55,313 bases of DNA from Oleiphilus sp. (GTDB taxonomy: Bacteria > Pseudomonadota > Gammaproteobacteria > Pseudomonadales > Oleiphilaceae), in contig PZPK01000010.1 of NCBI GenBank assembly GCA_006212045.1, positions 1 to 55,313 of the forward strand, given 5' to 3'. The notes beneath the pieces were generated by a model. That model saw only the letters and a list, made by a program, of their open reading frames with translations. It made no database searches and was not told the DNA's origin. The translations under genes and the position numbers were made by a program. Shown here piece after piece: positions 8,540 to 18,092 of this stretch (its first letter is position 1; the number at the start of each line of letters is the position of its first letter).

Positions 8540-10513
8540 TTACGCTTCGACCGGCTTACTGAGAAAATACCCCATAGCTCCCGACACGCCAATCTCTGTC
8601 AACGCATTGCATTCCGCCTCAGACTCTACCCCGACTGCAATGACTTTAACACCCTGACTGCCTGCCAGCTGCACAACGGCGTTCAGAAAAAACTGATTCT
8701 CGATATTTCTGTGGACATTCCTGATAAAGCTATGGTCAATTTTTATCGCGTACACAGGCAAGCGCTTCAAGTAAGAAAATGGCAAAGACGAAACGCCGAA
8801 ACGCTCAATCACCAAACGAACGCCATGTACCGAAGTGGCATCACAAAGCTGCTTCAACTCGGACTCTGCATGCTTCAGCGTATGCTCTGATACCTGAATA
8901 ATCAATCGACTGGCCAGATCCGGCCGCTGCGCCAGGCTGCGGACAAACCACTCGGAGAAGCCGGGATTCAGCAGCGACTGCTCAGAGATTGACACGCTCC
9001 ACTCTTCGGCACCCCCTTGCATATGATCAAAGGTGCTTTCTATCACCAGCTGATCGAGATCTGACATCAGCTTGAAACGTTTTGCCATCGGAATGAAAAT
9101 GCTCGCCGACAACAGCTCATCACCATCCGTAATTCTGGCCAGCGCCTGCTGATAGAGAATAGCCCTTGTTTCAAGCTGAAAGACATCCTGCCGGAAAACA
9201 CTCACCGTTTTCGACTCGAAGGCCCGCTTAAGTAAAAAGTGCCAGTTGTTTGCAGCCTTCACATCCTCCTGCAAATGATCACTATCAAGCTCGGAAAACC
9301 TCTGCCAACCCGAAATCCCGTTGCTTTGCGCCGCACGCAAAGCCATGTCCGCCTTCGACAACAAATGCCCGACATCATGCGCTTCGCTGACACACGCCAG
9401 GCCCATATGAATCAAATCGTCCCGAAGTGATTGCCTGACCAAGACCAGCGAGTTCAGCTGTGCCAGCAATCGACTCGCTTCAACTTCCACCTCATCGCCA
9501 ATCAGATCAGGCAGAAACAGGGAGAAATCGGCCCCCGATCTTCGCGCTGCGAAACCACTGTCACTGCCTTCCAGACGAGGTTTCAATATGTTCGCAAACG
9601 CCACCAGCAACTCGTCCGCCTGCGCCCGCCCGATACTTTGATTAATCTGCTCGAACTCATTGATTTTCAGAAGAATCAACGTACCCTGCCGAACTCCCTG
9701 ATGTGATTCAAGCTCTGCCTTCAGACGCCGGTCAAAACCTTCCCTGTTATGCAGACCGGTTAGCGGATCCAGCAGGCTTTGCTCACGCAATCGTTCAATC
9801 GCTTCGAGCTGTTGCGCAAACATCTGCTCCAAAGACTCGGACATCTCATTCATGGCATCCCAGACTTTGTGCAATTCCCGTGTCGCCGGCTCTGCTATCT
9901 GAAAATCAAAATTCCTGACACTTACCTCATGCGCCTGCTGCTCGAGCTGCCTCAGCGGTGCGAGCAAGCGATTCAGCAACAGTTTCATCGCCAGCAATGC
10001 TGACAACAGCACCACGCTGAACCAGATCAACTGATTCTGCGCCGTCTGCCACAACTTGCCATAAGCATTCCCGGTGCTGCTCTGCACAACCAGTTCGCCC
10101 AGCTGTTTCCAGCCGGACATCACCTGTGCCGTTGCCATAGGCGCATCCAGATCAATCAGGGACACAAACCACGCTGGGACGCCCGCGTTCTGGTTCATGA
10201 GCTTTCTACTTACCTTCGCTCGCCGGCCTGTGCCAAAAAAAATAATCCTGTTGTAATCCCCGCTGTCGAAGATGGCATCAATCATTCTGCCGGCAAGTAC
10301 ATCATCCGAAGCATCCACCACCGTGGACAAAGACAGCCCCAGCGAGGTCGCAGAATCCTGTGCATGCGAGTAAAGCTGGTCCTGCAGTAAACTACGCGTA
10401 TTCACTACATTCAAAACCATATTCCCTGCAAGCAGAAAGCAAAGTGCAAAAGACACTACACCGATAACCAGATTGATCAGTGAACGCTTATTATTGGTAT
10501 TGTCTGCCAGCAT
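8540..10513 (-). CDS. lapD: LapD-type inner-membrane cyclic-di-GMP receptor
   Basis: 657 residues: membrane segment 11-36, periplasmic LapD/MoxY-like domain (about 37-160), second membrane segment 161-181, HAMP 182-235, GGDEF-like 245-400 and EAL-like 420-650. Both enzymatic domains look dead. GGDEF is SGADF (326-330), EAL is QAL (456-458) and DDFG is ERFG (570-573), though KIDHSFI (591) is kept. LapD proteins bind c-di-GMP through the EAL domain and sequester the periplasmic protease LapG, retaining large adhesins. No lapG or adhesin gene is in the window. Start ATG 10513 with GGAA upstream. Confidence 0.85.
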   Translation of the reverse strand: MLADNTNNKRSLINLVIGVVSFALCFLLAGNMVLNVVNTRSLLQDQLYSHAQDSATSLGLSLSTVVDASDDVLAGRMIDAIFDSGDYNRIIFFGTGRRAKVSRKLMNQNAGVPAWFVSLIDLDAPMATAQVMSGWKQLGELVVQSSTGNAYGKLWQTAQNQLIWFSVVLLSALLAMKLLLNRLLAPLRQLEQQAHEVSVRNFDFQIAEPATRELHKVWDAMNEMSESLEQMFAQQLEAIERLREQSLLDPLTGLHNREGFDRRLKAELESHQGVRQGTLILLKINEFEQINQSIGRAQADELLVAFANILKPRLEGSDSGFAARRSGADFSLFLPDLIGDEVEVEASRLLAQLNSLVLVRQSLRDDLIHMGLACVSEAHDVGHLLSKADMALRAAQSNGISGWQRFSELDSDHLQEDVKAANNWHFLLKRAFESKTVSVFRQDVFQLETRAILYQQALARITDGDELLSASIFIPMAKRFKLMSDLDQLVIESTFDHMQGGAEEWSVSISEQSLLNPGFSEWFVRSLAQRPDLASRLIIQVSEHTLKHAESELKQLCDATSVHGVRLVIERFGVSSLPFSYLKRLPVYAIKIDHSFIRNVHRNIENQFFLNAVVQLAGSQGVKVIAVGVESEAECNALTEIGVSGAMGYFLSKPVEA

Positions 10514-10540
10514 AGTATTTCCGAACCGTGCTCTTGTTCT

Positions 10541-10567
10541 AAGCTTCGGGTCAAGCCCGAAAAGCTT
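10541..10567. repeat. Inverted repeat in the lapD / diguanylate cyclase divergent region
   Basis: AAGCTTCGGG, a 5-base loop, then CCCGAA with AAGCTT completing the stem after a two-base bulge. It lies 28 bases upstream of the lapD start. There is no T-tract on either strand, so a leader hairpin or operator is more likely than a terminator. The rest of the 229-bp intergenic region (10514-10742) holds no strong promoter by eye. Confidence 0.45.
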
Positions 10568-10742
10568 CCCGTTCTCAAGAAGCCCAAAATTTGTAATGTC
10601 ACACAGTCTGACACTAAATCACGACTGTAAACAACTTCAATATAGACAGATCCGAAATGTAAGCAATAATGTTATGTTAAGAAGATGATTCTGAACCATC
10701 ATTGACATCCAAACCAATCGTTACGGTTCGCGGACTGCCTGA

Positions 10743-12398
10743 ATGCCCCTGCAAAATCAGAGCGCAAAACTAAAGCAATTGTTTTCGAAACGCGTGACCA
10801 ATCAGGCGCGAATCGTTCTGGATTGCTACCAGAAATGCAAAGCCTCAGACTGGTCTGATAAAAACCGGGTCAGAGATCTGCGTGAAGCCTCTGATAAGCT
10901 TAAAAAGTTTGCCCAGCGATTTGAAATGTCTGAACAGAATGAAATCGCTAACAAGATCAGCTCATTATTGAAACTCCTGCCGGGTGATGCCGCCAATTCG
11001 GAATCCCTGGAAACGCTGGAAACATTCATTCAGGAGCTGAACGAACACACCCTGCGCAAAAGCGATCTGGCGGCAGAAGTTGAGGAACACGAGGGCGTAT
11101 CAGGCCCACGTACATTTCTGCGCACTCCTATCTATATCGCACTGAATAACAAGGAGTTTGCCAATCGTATTATCAGCCAGCTCGATTTCTTCGGATTCCG
11201 CTCCATCTGCTTTGAGAAACCGGAAAACCTGATATACGCTTCCAGCCAGAACAAGCCTGAAACCATCGTTCTGGATGTTGATTTCGGTCCCGGCGAGCTT
11301 TCCGGTATTGCGGCAGCGGAGACATTGCAGGCCAAGCATGAAACACCTATCCCGGTGATTTATCTGAGTGAAACCAAGGATGACATTCACACCCGCTTAC
11401 GCGCGTCAAGATCGGGCGGTGAAGAATTTTTCTATCCTACGGTAGATCCCGGTCAGCTGATCGAGAAAATAGAACACTACACACATGCCAGCCCACAGGA
11501 CCCATACAAGGTGCTTGTCGTCGACGACTCCCAATCGCAAGCACGCTACATTGACAACGTGCTCAAAAAAGGGGGCATGCTTCCGTTCACCATTACCGAC
11601 CCTATGAAGATTCTTTTGGCCCTGGAAGAATTTCAACCTGAAATCATTATTATGGACATGTACATGCCTGGCTGCACCGGCATGGAACTGGCGCGTGTCA
11701 TTCGTCAGCAATACCGCTTTCACAGCGTCCCCATCATCTACCTGTCAGCAGAGGATGACCTGAGTAAACAGCTGCATGCCATGAGTCAGGGCGGCGATGA
11801 TTTTCTGACCAAACCCATAGACCCCAAGCATCTCACCTCAACCATCCACAACCGCGGGCGCAGAGCGCGATCCCTGCTCGCGCTGATGATACGAGACAGT
11901 CTGACGGGGCTATACAATCACACCCACACCCTGCATCTTCTGGAACAGGAACTGAACAAGGCCAGAGACAAGGGCCAGCCACTTTCCTTTGTCATGCTCG
12001 ACCTGGATCACTTCAAGAAAATCAATGACAACTATGGACATCCGATGGGCGACCGCGTCATCAAAAGTCTGTCACTTTTCCTGAAACAACGCTTGCGTAA
12101 AACCGATCATATCGGTCGTTATGGCGGCGAAGAGTTTGCAGTGGTTTTGCCCAACACCGGCGAAAGTGATGCCAGAACGATCATGACCGATATCAGAGAG
12201 CGATTTTCCAACCTGCCGCAACCTCACGGTAATCAATCGTTTACCGTCAGCTTTAGCTGCGGTATTGCCACCTTCAATCATGGCAAACTGGAAGAGAATG
12301 CCAAAGAACTGTGCGAAAAGGCCGGCCAGGCACTTTATCAGGCGAAACATGAAGGACGAAATACCGTACGCTCGTACATCAATGATCTGTTAACATGA
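10743..12398 (+). CDS. Diguanylate cyclase with pseudo-receiver, receiver and GGDEF domains
   Basis: 551 residues. Residues 1-105 are helical and resemble an HPt domain without its phospho-histidine. Residues about 128-245 form a receiver-like domain lacking the acidic pair (ALNN) and the conserved lysine. Residues 255-370 form an intact receiver (D261, D262, D305, K357). The GGDEF domain (380-545) has GGEEF at 461-465 and a product-inhibition site RKTD at 452-455, so it should make c-di-GMP when the second receiver is phosphorylated. It is transcribed away from lapD, suggesting a producer and a receptor under shared control (inference). No sensor kinase lies nearby. Confidence 0.85.
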   Translation: MPLQNQSAKLKQLFSKRVTNQARIVLDCYQKCKASDWSDKNRVRDLREASDKLKKFAQRFEMSEQNEIANKISSLLKLLPGDAANSESLETLETFIQELNEHTLRKSDLAAEVEEHEGVSGPRTFLRTPIYIALNNKEFANRIISQLDFFGFRSICFEKPENLIYASSQNKPETIVLDVDFGPGELSGIAAAETLQAKHETPIPVIYLSETKDDIHTRLRASRSGGEEFFYPTVDPGQLIEKIEHYTHASPQDPYKVLVVDDSQSQARYIDNVLKKGGMLPFTITDPMKILLALEEFQPEIIIMDMYMPGCTGMELARVIRQQYRFHSVPIIYLSAEDDLSKQLHAMSQGGDDFLTKPIDPKHLTSTIHNRGRRARSLLALMIRDSLTGLYNHTHTLHLLEQELNKARDKGQPLSFVMLDLDHFKKINDNYGHPMGDRVIKSLSLFLKQRLRKTDHIGRYGGEEFAVVLPNTGESDARTIMTDIRERFSNLPQPHGNQSFTVSFSCGIATFNHGKLEENAKELCEKAGQALYQAKHEGRNTVRSYINDLLT

Positions 12399-12541
12399 AG
12401 TTTTGTTTACCTCTCCCGACTTGTCCCAATATTGCTTGTAAATAGCGACAAAAATCGGCAAACTTGCTGGCAATTCGCAAGTGACGGTTTACTCCCCCCA
12501 ACCTGCGACAAGATCAATTTCCGCCCAGAGATTGCCCTATC

Positions 12542-12985
12542 ATGTCTTCCATTCTTGTTATTCACGGCCCAAATCTAAACCTGTTAGGCAGCAGAGAACC
12601 AGAAATCTATGGCTCCGAAACAATCGATGATATCAACAAAAAACTGGAACGAATGGCCAGTAATGAAGGCATCGAACTGAACGCTTTTCAAAGCAATGCA
12701 GAACACGAACTGATTGATCGGATTCATATTGCCAGAGAGCAAGGTATCGGTTACATCCTGATTAATCCGGGAGCGTTCACCCACACCAGCATTGCCCTGC
12801 GAGATGCGTTACTGGGCGTGTCCATTCCCTTTATAGAAATACATTTATCCAATGTTCATGCCCGTGAAGCCTTCCGACACCACTCCTATTTTTCAGATAT
12901 CGCGACAGGCGTGATCTGCGGACTGGGAAGCGAAGGCTACGAAGCCGCGCTGGATCACGCCATGAAAAAGCTTGCGCAGAACTGA
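12542..12985 (+). CDS. aroQ: Type II 3-dehydroquinate dehydratase
   Basis: Converts 3-dehydroquinate to 3-dehydroshikimate in aromatic amino acid synthesis. The 147 residues match the usual length. They begin [21 protein letters not shown], with the catalytic Tyr in the flexible loop, then [16 protein letters not shown] and [18 protein letters not shown]. It heads aroQ-accB-accC-prmA, a conserved gammaproteobacterial order; a 29-base gap separates it from accB. The 143-bp gap upstream contains an ACTTGC/GCAAGT inverted repeat (12462-12482) but no convincing promoter. The other shikimate gene here, aroE, is at 43854. Confidence 0.95.
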   Translation: MSSILVIHGPNLNLLGSREPEIYGSETIDDINKKLERMASNEGIELNAFQSNAEHELIDRIHIAREQGIGYILINPGAFTHTSIALRDALLGVSIPFIEIHLSNVHAREAFRHHSYFSDIATGVICGLGSEGYEAALDHAMKKLAQN

Positions 12986-13014
12986 GACGTCTGCAGAAAC
13001 ACCTGAGGTTCATT

Positions 13015-13455
13015 ATGGATATACGCAAAGTAAAAAAGCTGATTGAGCTGATTGAAGACTCCAACATCACAGAGCTTGAAATTAAAGAGGGTGAAGACTC
13101 CATTCGCATTAATCGCGGTACACCTCAAGTGCAGGCAGTGTCGGCAGCACCGCCACAGGTGCTGTCCGCGAGCACCGAAAAAGATCGCCCAGAGCCAGCC
13201 AGCCAAGAACAGAAACCGGCCGGCCATGTCATTACCTCACCCATGGTTGGCACCTTTTACAAGGCCCCTGCACCCGATGCCAGACCTTTCGTTGAAGTCG
13301 GCCAAAAGGTCAATGCAGGCGATGTCATCTGTATTATTGAAGCCATGAAGATGATGAACCAGATAGAAAGCGATACCTCTGGTGTGGTTCAGGCCATTCA
13401 TAGCGAAAACGGGGAACCGGTCGAATTTGACCAGCCCTTGTTTACGATCGTCTGA
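13015..13455 (+). CDS. accB: Biotin carboxyl carrier protein of acetyl-CoA carboxylase
   Basis: Carries biotin for malonyl-CoA formation, the committed step of fatty acid synthesis. 146 residues: an N-terminal helical region ([23 protein letters not shown]), an Ala/Pro-rich linker (about 38-70), and a biotinyl domain from about 71 with the biotinylation motif EAMKM (Lys112). The thumb sequence [17 protein letters not shown] is typical of bacterial AccB. GAGG lies upstream of the ATG. It is followed 20 bases later by accC, and the two subunits form one complex. Its lysine is the target of the BirA encoded at 2028. Confidence 0.97.
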   Translation: MDIRKVKKLIELIEDSNITELEIKEGEDSIRINRGTPQVQAVSAAPPQVLSASTEKDRPEPASQEQKPAGHVITSPMVGTFYKAPAPDARPFVEVGQKVNAGDVICIIEAMKMMNQIESDTSGVVQAIHSENGEPVEFDQPLFTIV

Positions 13456-13475
13456 TTTACCGGCGAGTCGTTGTC

Positions 13476-14825
13476 ATGATCAAGAAAATACTGATCGCCA
13501 ATCGCGGCGAAATTGCACTTAGAATTCTTCGGGCCTGCAAAGAAATGGGTGTTCCGAGTGTTGCCGTTCATTCGCGGGTTGACCGCGACCTGATGCACGT
13601 ACGTCTGGCCGATGAATCCGTCTGCATCGGTGGCAACCAGCCCTCTGAAAGCTACCTCAATATCCCCGCCATTATCGCCGCGGCAGAAGTTACCAATGCC
13701 GAAGGCATTCACCCTGGCTACGGTTTTCTCGCGGAAAATGCTGATTTTGCAGAGCAGGTCGAGCGTAGCGGCTTTACTTTTATTGGGCCCACCTCTCAAG
13801 TGATTCGCCTGATGGGCAACAAGGTTTCGGCCATTGAGGCAATGCGAAAAGCCGGCGTTCCCACGGTACCCGGATCAGATGGCCCATTAACCAATAATCA
13901 GGATCGCTCTCTGGCCATCGCCCGAAAAATCGGATATCCGGTCATTATCAAAGCCGCGTCCGGTGGTGGCGGCCGGGGCATGCGCGTGGTCAGGGCAGAA
14001 AGCGAGCTGATTAACGCGATCAGTCTGACTCGCTCGGAGGCGGCCGCCGCCTTTGGCGATGATACGGTTTACCTCGAAAAGTTCCTGGACAGGCCGCGAC
14101 ACGTAGAAGTGCAGGTTGTCGCCGATGAGCATGGCAATGTGATTCATTTGGGAGACCGCGACTGCTCTATGCAACGCCGACACCAAAAAGTCATCGAGGA
14201 AGCCCCGGCCCCGAATATCGACGAAACCGCCAGGCAAACAGTATTCGACGCCTGCGTCAAAGCCTGCCACGAAATCGGCTATCGCGGCGCAGGTACCTTT
14301 GAATTTCTGTATCAGGATGGTGAATATTTCTTTATCGAGATGAATACCCGCATACAGGTCGAGCATCCCGTCACGGAAATGATCACCGGGGTCAATCTGG
14401 TAAAAGAGCAAATCCGCGTTGCCAGTGGCTTACCCTTGTCGGTGAAACAGGAAGATATCAGCTTTAAAGGCCATGCAATTGAATGCCGCATCAATGCCGA
14501 AGATCCTGAAACCTTCATTCCCAGCCCGGGACGTGTAGAACAGTTTCATGCGCCCGGAGGTATGGGTGTTCGGGTTGACTCGCACCTATACAGCGGCTAC
14601 GTTGTCCCACCTTTTTATGATTCACTCGTAGCCAAGCTGATCTGTCATAGCGAAGACAGGAACGCCGCACTCAACCGTGTCAAAAACGCGCTGGAGGAAA
14701 TGGTAATCGACGGAATCAAAACCAATATCCCTCTGCATCAAAAACTGGCAAGAGATGAAGGCTTCAGAAATCTCCAGTTCAACATCCACCACCTCGAAAA
14801 CCTGCTGCAGCAGGAACAGGACTGA
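13476..14825 (+). CDS. accC: Biotin carboxylase subunit of acetyl-CoA carboxylase
   Basis: ATP-dependent carboxylation of biotin on AccB. The 449 residues match the E. coli enzyme length. The sequence begins [20 protein letters not shown] and contains the ATP-grasp glycine loop [23 protein letters not shown], and the metal and catalytic segment [16 protein letters not shown]. It is cytoplasmic and transcribed with accB. The carboxyltransferase genes accA and accD are not in the window, as is normal. Confidence 0.97.
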   Translation: MIKKILIANRGEIALRILRACKEMGVPSVAVHSRVDRDLMHVRLADESVCIGGNQPSESYLNIPAIIAAAEVTNAEGIHPGYGFLAENADFAEQVERSGFTFIGPTSQVIRLMGNKVSAIEAMRKAGVPTVPGSDGPLTNNQDRSLAIARKIGYPVIIKAASGGGGRGMRVVRAESELINAISLTRSEAAAAFGDDTVYLEKFLDRPRHVEVQVVADEHGNVIHLGDRDCSMQRRHQKVIEEAPAPNIDETARQTVFDACVKACHEIGYRGAGTFEFLYQDGEYFFIEMNTRIQVEHPVTEMITGVNLVKEQIRVASGLPLSVKQEDISFKGHAIECRINAEDPETFIPSPGRVEQFHAPGGMGVRVDSHLYSGYVVPPFYDSLVAKLICHSEDRNAALNRVKNALEEMVIDGIKTNIPLHQKLARDEGFRNLQFNIHHLENLLQQEQD

Positions 14826-14834
14826 CAGACGCCT

Positions 14835-15725
14835 ATGCACTGGATACAACTAAGTTGTTCGCTTTCACCACAACAGTCCGAAGCCTTTGAAGAAGCGCTG
14901 ATGGCAGCGGGTGCAAGCGCTGTCACCATGACAGATGCGCAGGACCAGCCCATCTTCGAACCGGAACTGGGCACCACCCCTCTCTGGCAGTCGACATCTG
15001 TGACGGGACTTTTTTCCGCCGAAGCAGATATTGAGGAGGCACAAGACATCACGTGCAGTGTGTTTGAGCATCTGACAGGCGCAGAAGCCCCCAATATCAG
15101 GGTGGATCTGCTGGAAAATGAGGACTGGACACGGAAGTGGATTGAAAATTTCAAACCCATCAAATTCGGCCGTTCTCTCTGGGTCTGTCCGAGTTGGTGC
15201 GAAGCACCAGATCCCGAGGGCACCAATTTGATGCTAGATCCAGGATTGGCATTTGGTACGGGAACACACCCCACAACATCACTTTGCCTTCGCTGGCTGG
15301 ACGGAACACCACTCAAGGGAAAAACCGTCATCGATTATGGCTGTGGCTCCGGCATTCTGGGAATTGCCGCACTGCTGCTGGGAGCAGAAAAAGTGATCGC
15401 CGTCGACAACGATCCCCAGGCACTCATTGCCACACGCGATAATGCCAGGATGAACGGGATTGAGGCAGACAGGCTGGCAACATTCTTACCTGAAGAGATC
15501 CCGAATATTCGATCGGAACTGCTGGTTGCCAACATTCTCGCAAAACCACTGGAACAACTGCGGGATCATTTCCATAGCCTGCTCCTGGATCAGGGAGAAA
15601 TATTGCTTTCAGGAATACTCGAGAGTCAGTCCGAAACGCTTCTCAAGCATTATTCAGCGCATTTCGAAATGGCGGCTCCCGAGACCAGTGACGGATGGGT
15701 ATGCCTAACAGGCCAACGACACTAA
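14835..15725 (+). CDS. prmA: Ribosomal protein L11 methyltransferase
   Basis: Trimethylates ribosomal protein L11 using S-adenosylmethionine. 296 residues: an N-terminal substrate-binding domain (MHWIQLSCSL, ENEDWTRKWIENFKPI) and a Rossmann methyltransferase domain. The latter has DPGLAFGTGTHPTTSLCL, the SAM loop VIDYGCGSGILGIAALLLGA, AVDNDPQA and the NPPY-like VANILAKPL. It starts 9 bases after accC and is part of the same run. The position downstream of accC is conserved in Pseudomonas. Confidence 0.95.
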   Translation: MHWIQLSCSLSPQQSEAFEEALMAAGASAVTMTDAQDQPIFEPELGTTPLWQSTSVTGLFSAEADIEEAQDITCSVFEHLTGAEAPNIRVDLLENEDWTRKWIENFKPIKFGRSLWVCPSWCEAPDPEGTNLMLDPGLAFGTGTHPTTSLCLRWLDGTPLKGKTVIDYGCGSGILGIAALLLGAEKVIAVDNDPQALIATRDNARMNGIEADRLATFLPEEIPNIRSELLVANILAKPLEQLRDHFHSLLLDQGEILLSGILESQSETLLKHYSAHFEMAAPETSDGWVCLTGQRH

Positions 15726-15807
15726 AGTTCTCGCAGCACATTAAAAAACAGCTACACTTTATTGAAACAAGTGCCGCAATTCATTTGATTCAGGAAACAG
15801 CACCCAC

Positions 15808-16956
15808 ATGCCTGCCGATAAACTGACACGCTGCCCTCACTGCAAAGCCGCTTTCAAAGTCTCGGACAGCCAGCTGGCTGTCGCGAATGGCCGCGTGCGC
15901 TGTGGCGCCTGCATGAATGTCTTCGATGCGCTTGCCTACAGCCTTGGTGATGCCAAGGATGCGCTTCAGGAAACGCCAACGGCAGATAAGGAACTAGAAC
16001 AAAACCTGGAACAATTTGCCGAAGCTGCGCCGCCACACGAAGAACTGGAAGACGAACTAATTCAGGACGACCCTGAAGAAGACGCCGACAGTGAAAGCTA
16101 TTCAGGAAAAGATCCTTTTGATGGCGAATTGAGCAGCTCTTTTCTCGAGCTGGATTCCGGGCAATCCAAGGATAGCCGCGATTCTTTTATGGATGAGGCC
16201 GCACTGGCGGAAGAAACGCCTGATGATGAAAGCTGGGCAACCCGGATGCTTGAGGAGGAAAACAGAACCGAACCGGCACCCGCTCGTACCGAACAGGATA
16301 AACAGGCGGACTTACCTCCGGAAGCACCGCTCACTGCATCCAGAGAGGACAGTGACCGGACCAGCCAAAACACGGATCCCTTTGGCTACGAACAGCAAAG
16401 CGATAACGAACACATCAGTTTCTACTACGAAGAAATCGATGAGACGCCAAAGCGCAGCAAGCTGGCATCAGGTCTGCTGATTGGGTTCAACTGTTTGCTG
16501 GTACTGGTGCTGATATTGCTCGCCAGCTGGTTTCATTACGAAAAACTCGCCAAATATCCTCAGATTGCCACGCTCTATGAAAAGGCCTGCGAACAGCTTG
16601 GCTGCCAATTGCCGGAACTGAGCGACATCACCAGGATACGAAGCCATAATCTGGTCGTGCGAAGCCACCCAACAACCAAGAACGCTCTGATTATCGATGC
16701 CGTCATCACCAATGAAGCCGACTTCCCACAGGACTTTCCGGACATTGCCCTGTATTTTTCAGATATCAATAACCAGACAGTTGCCCAACGACTGATCAAA
16801 CCAGAGCAATACCTTTCTACCGATATTCTGGCCTGGCAGGAATTGCCCAGCCAGCAGCCTATCCATATTTCTCTTGAAATTGTCGACCCGGGAAAAGAAG
16901 CGGTAAATTACACCCTCAAATTTTTCCCACGCAAAGAGCCGGACAATCAACCCTGA
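15808..16956 (+). CDS. Zinc-ribbon plus DUF3426 membrane protein
   Basis: 382 residues in three parts. An N-terminal zinc ribbon of the MJ0042 type has CPHC near residue 10 and CGAC near 34. A long acidic low-complexity linker (about 55-215) follows. Then come one membrane segment (LLIGFNCLLVLVLILLASWF) and a C-terminal DUF3426 domain (RSHNLVVRSHPTTKNALIIDAVITN). Its location between prmA and dusB-fis is conserved in gammaproteobacteria, but its function is unknown. AGGA lies 12 bases upstream of the ATG, somewhat long. A cytoplasmic zinc finger tethered to a periplasmic domain would suit a regulatory or assembly role (inference). Confidence 0.8.
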   Translation: MPADKLTRCPHCKAAFKVSDSQLAVANGRVRCGACMNVFDALAYSLGDAKDALQETPTADKELEQNLEQFAEAAPPHEELEDELIQDDPEEDADSESYSGKDPFDGELSSSFLELDSGQSKDSRDSFMDEAALAEETPDDESWATRMLEEENRTEPAPARTEQDKQADLPPEAPLTASREDSDRTSQNTDPFGYEQQSDNEHISFYYEEIDETPKRSKLASGLLIGFNCLLVLVLILLASWFHYEKLAKYPQIATLYEKACEQLGCQLPELSDITRIRSHNLVVRSHPTTKNALIIDAVITNEADFPQDFPDIALYFSDINNQTVAQRLIKPEQYLSTDILAWQELPSQQPIHISLEIVDPGKEAVNYTLKFFPRKEPDNQP

Positions 16957-16980
16957 GCCAACCAACAAATTGCCGATCAA

Positions 16981-17008
16981 TTGTCAACCAATGCGCGCAA
17001 AATATAAC
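16981..17008 (+). promoter_or_regulatory. Putative upstream promoter of dusB-fis
   Basis: TTGTCA (16981-16986), a 16-base spacer and TATAAC (17003-17008) make a good sigma-70 match, 98 bases ahead of dusB. An A-rich tract follows. Confidence 0.45.
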
Positions 17009-17032
17009 CAAAAAAAAGTAGCCTGACGGCCT

Positions 17033-17060
17033 TTTACCGCTGATTAACTGGGAGTATCAT
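17033..17060 (+). promoter_or_regulatory. Putative downstream promoter of dusB-fis
   Basis: TTTACC (17033-17038), a 16-base spacer and TATCAT (17055-17060) are followed by the GC-rich discriminator TAGCGCCC. In E. coli the dusB-fis promoter has a GC-rich discriminator and is under stringent and growth-rate control; similar control here is inferred. Confidence 0.35.
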
Positions 17061-17105
17061 TAGCGCCCTTCAATTCCTGAGCGCGACATACTTCCGGGGA
17101 AAGTT

Positions 17106-18092
17106 TTGCTGAATATCGGTCCTTACCAACTAGAAAATCCGCTGATTCTTGCCCCCATGGCAGGCGTTACGGATCGACCGTTCAGAACACTGTGCCGAAA
17201 CCATGGAGCTGCCATGGCAGTTTCGGAAATGGTGATTGCTGACCCGAGCTTCTGGAATACCCGCAAATCAAAGATGCGTCTCGATCACCGCGGCGAAAAC
17301 GGCCCTATCTCTGTTCAAATAGCAGGTGGGGACGCAAATATGCTGGCAACATCGGCGGCTTTGAATGAAGCGCAGGGCGCACAGATCATTGATATCAATA
17401 TGGGCTGTCCTGCTAAAAAGGTCTGCAACAAAGCCGCCGGCTCCGCACTGATGAAAGATGAAGCACTGGTCGAAGAAATCGTTACCAAAGTCGTTAAGGC
17501 CGTCAGTATTCCCGTTACCCTGAAGATACGCACCGGCTGGGACAGGGACAATAAAAACGCCTTGAACATTGGTCTGATCGCCCAGAACGCGGGTATATCG
17601 GCGCTCGCCGTGCATGGCCGAACGCGCGCATGTGCATTTCAGGGACACGCCGAGTATGACACCATACGCGCACTCAAGCAGACATTGGACATTCCCGTTC
17701 TGGCAAATGGCGATATCGACAGCCCGCTAAAAGCCCGCCAGGTTCTTGATCAAACCGGAGCTGACGGCTTACTGATTGGTCGCGCAGCACAGGGACGCCC
17801 TTGGATATTCAGGGAAATCAATCACTACCTTAATACCGGTCATTTACTCCCCGCACCCGAAGCTCAGGAAGTCCGCAGCATCATGCTGGAACATGTCGGA
17901 AATCTGCATGCGTTTTACGGCGATGTGATGGGCGTCCGTATTGCCAGAAAGCATGTTGGCTGGTACCTGAAAGCACAGGATGACAAACCTTTTCGCAAGC
18001 TGTTCAACGCACTCGAAGACAGTCGCGCACAGCTTGACGCTATTGAACATTACTTCGACACACCCAGAAAAAAAGAGGAAAAAGCCGCATGA
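17106..18092 (+). CDS. dusB: tRNA-dihydrouridine synthase B
   Basis: Flavin-dependent reduction of uridine in tRNA. The 328 residues carry family motifs [39 protein letters not shown] (catalytic cysteine within), [15 protein letters not shown] and the FMN-binding [18 protein letters not shown]. The start is a TTG preceded by GGGGA, giving the expected N-terminus [20 protein letters not shown]. The stop overlaps the fis ATG (ATGA), as in E. coli, so fis is translated from the same message. Confidence 0.93.
   Translation: MLNIGPYQLENPLILAPMAGVTDRPFRTLCRNHGAAMAVSEMVIADPSFWNTRKSKMRLDHRGENGPISVQIAGGDANMLATSAALNEAQGAQIIDINMGCPAKKVCNKAAGSALMKDEALVEEIVTKVVKAVSIPVTLKIRTGWDRDNKNALNIGLIAQNAGISALAVHGRTRACAFQGHAEYDTIRALKQTLDIPVLANGDIDSPLKARQVLDQTGADGLLIGRAAQGRPWIFREINHYLNTGHLLPAPEAQEVRSIMLEHVGNLHAFYGDVMGVRIARKHVGWYLKAQDDKPFRKLFNALEDSRAQLDAIEHYFDTPRKKEEKAA

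Noticed and set aside
12462..12482. Terminator after the diguanylate cyclase gene
   Set aside because: ACTTGC/GCAAGT forms a short stem but is not followed by a T-tract.
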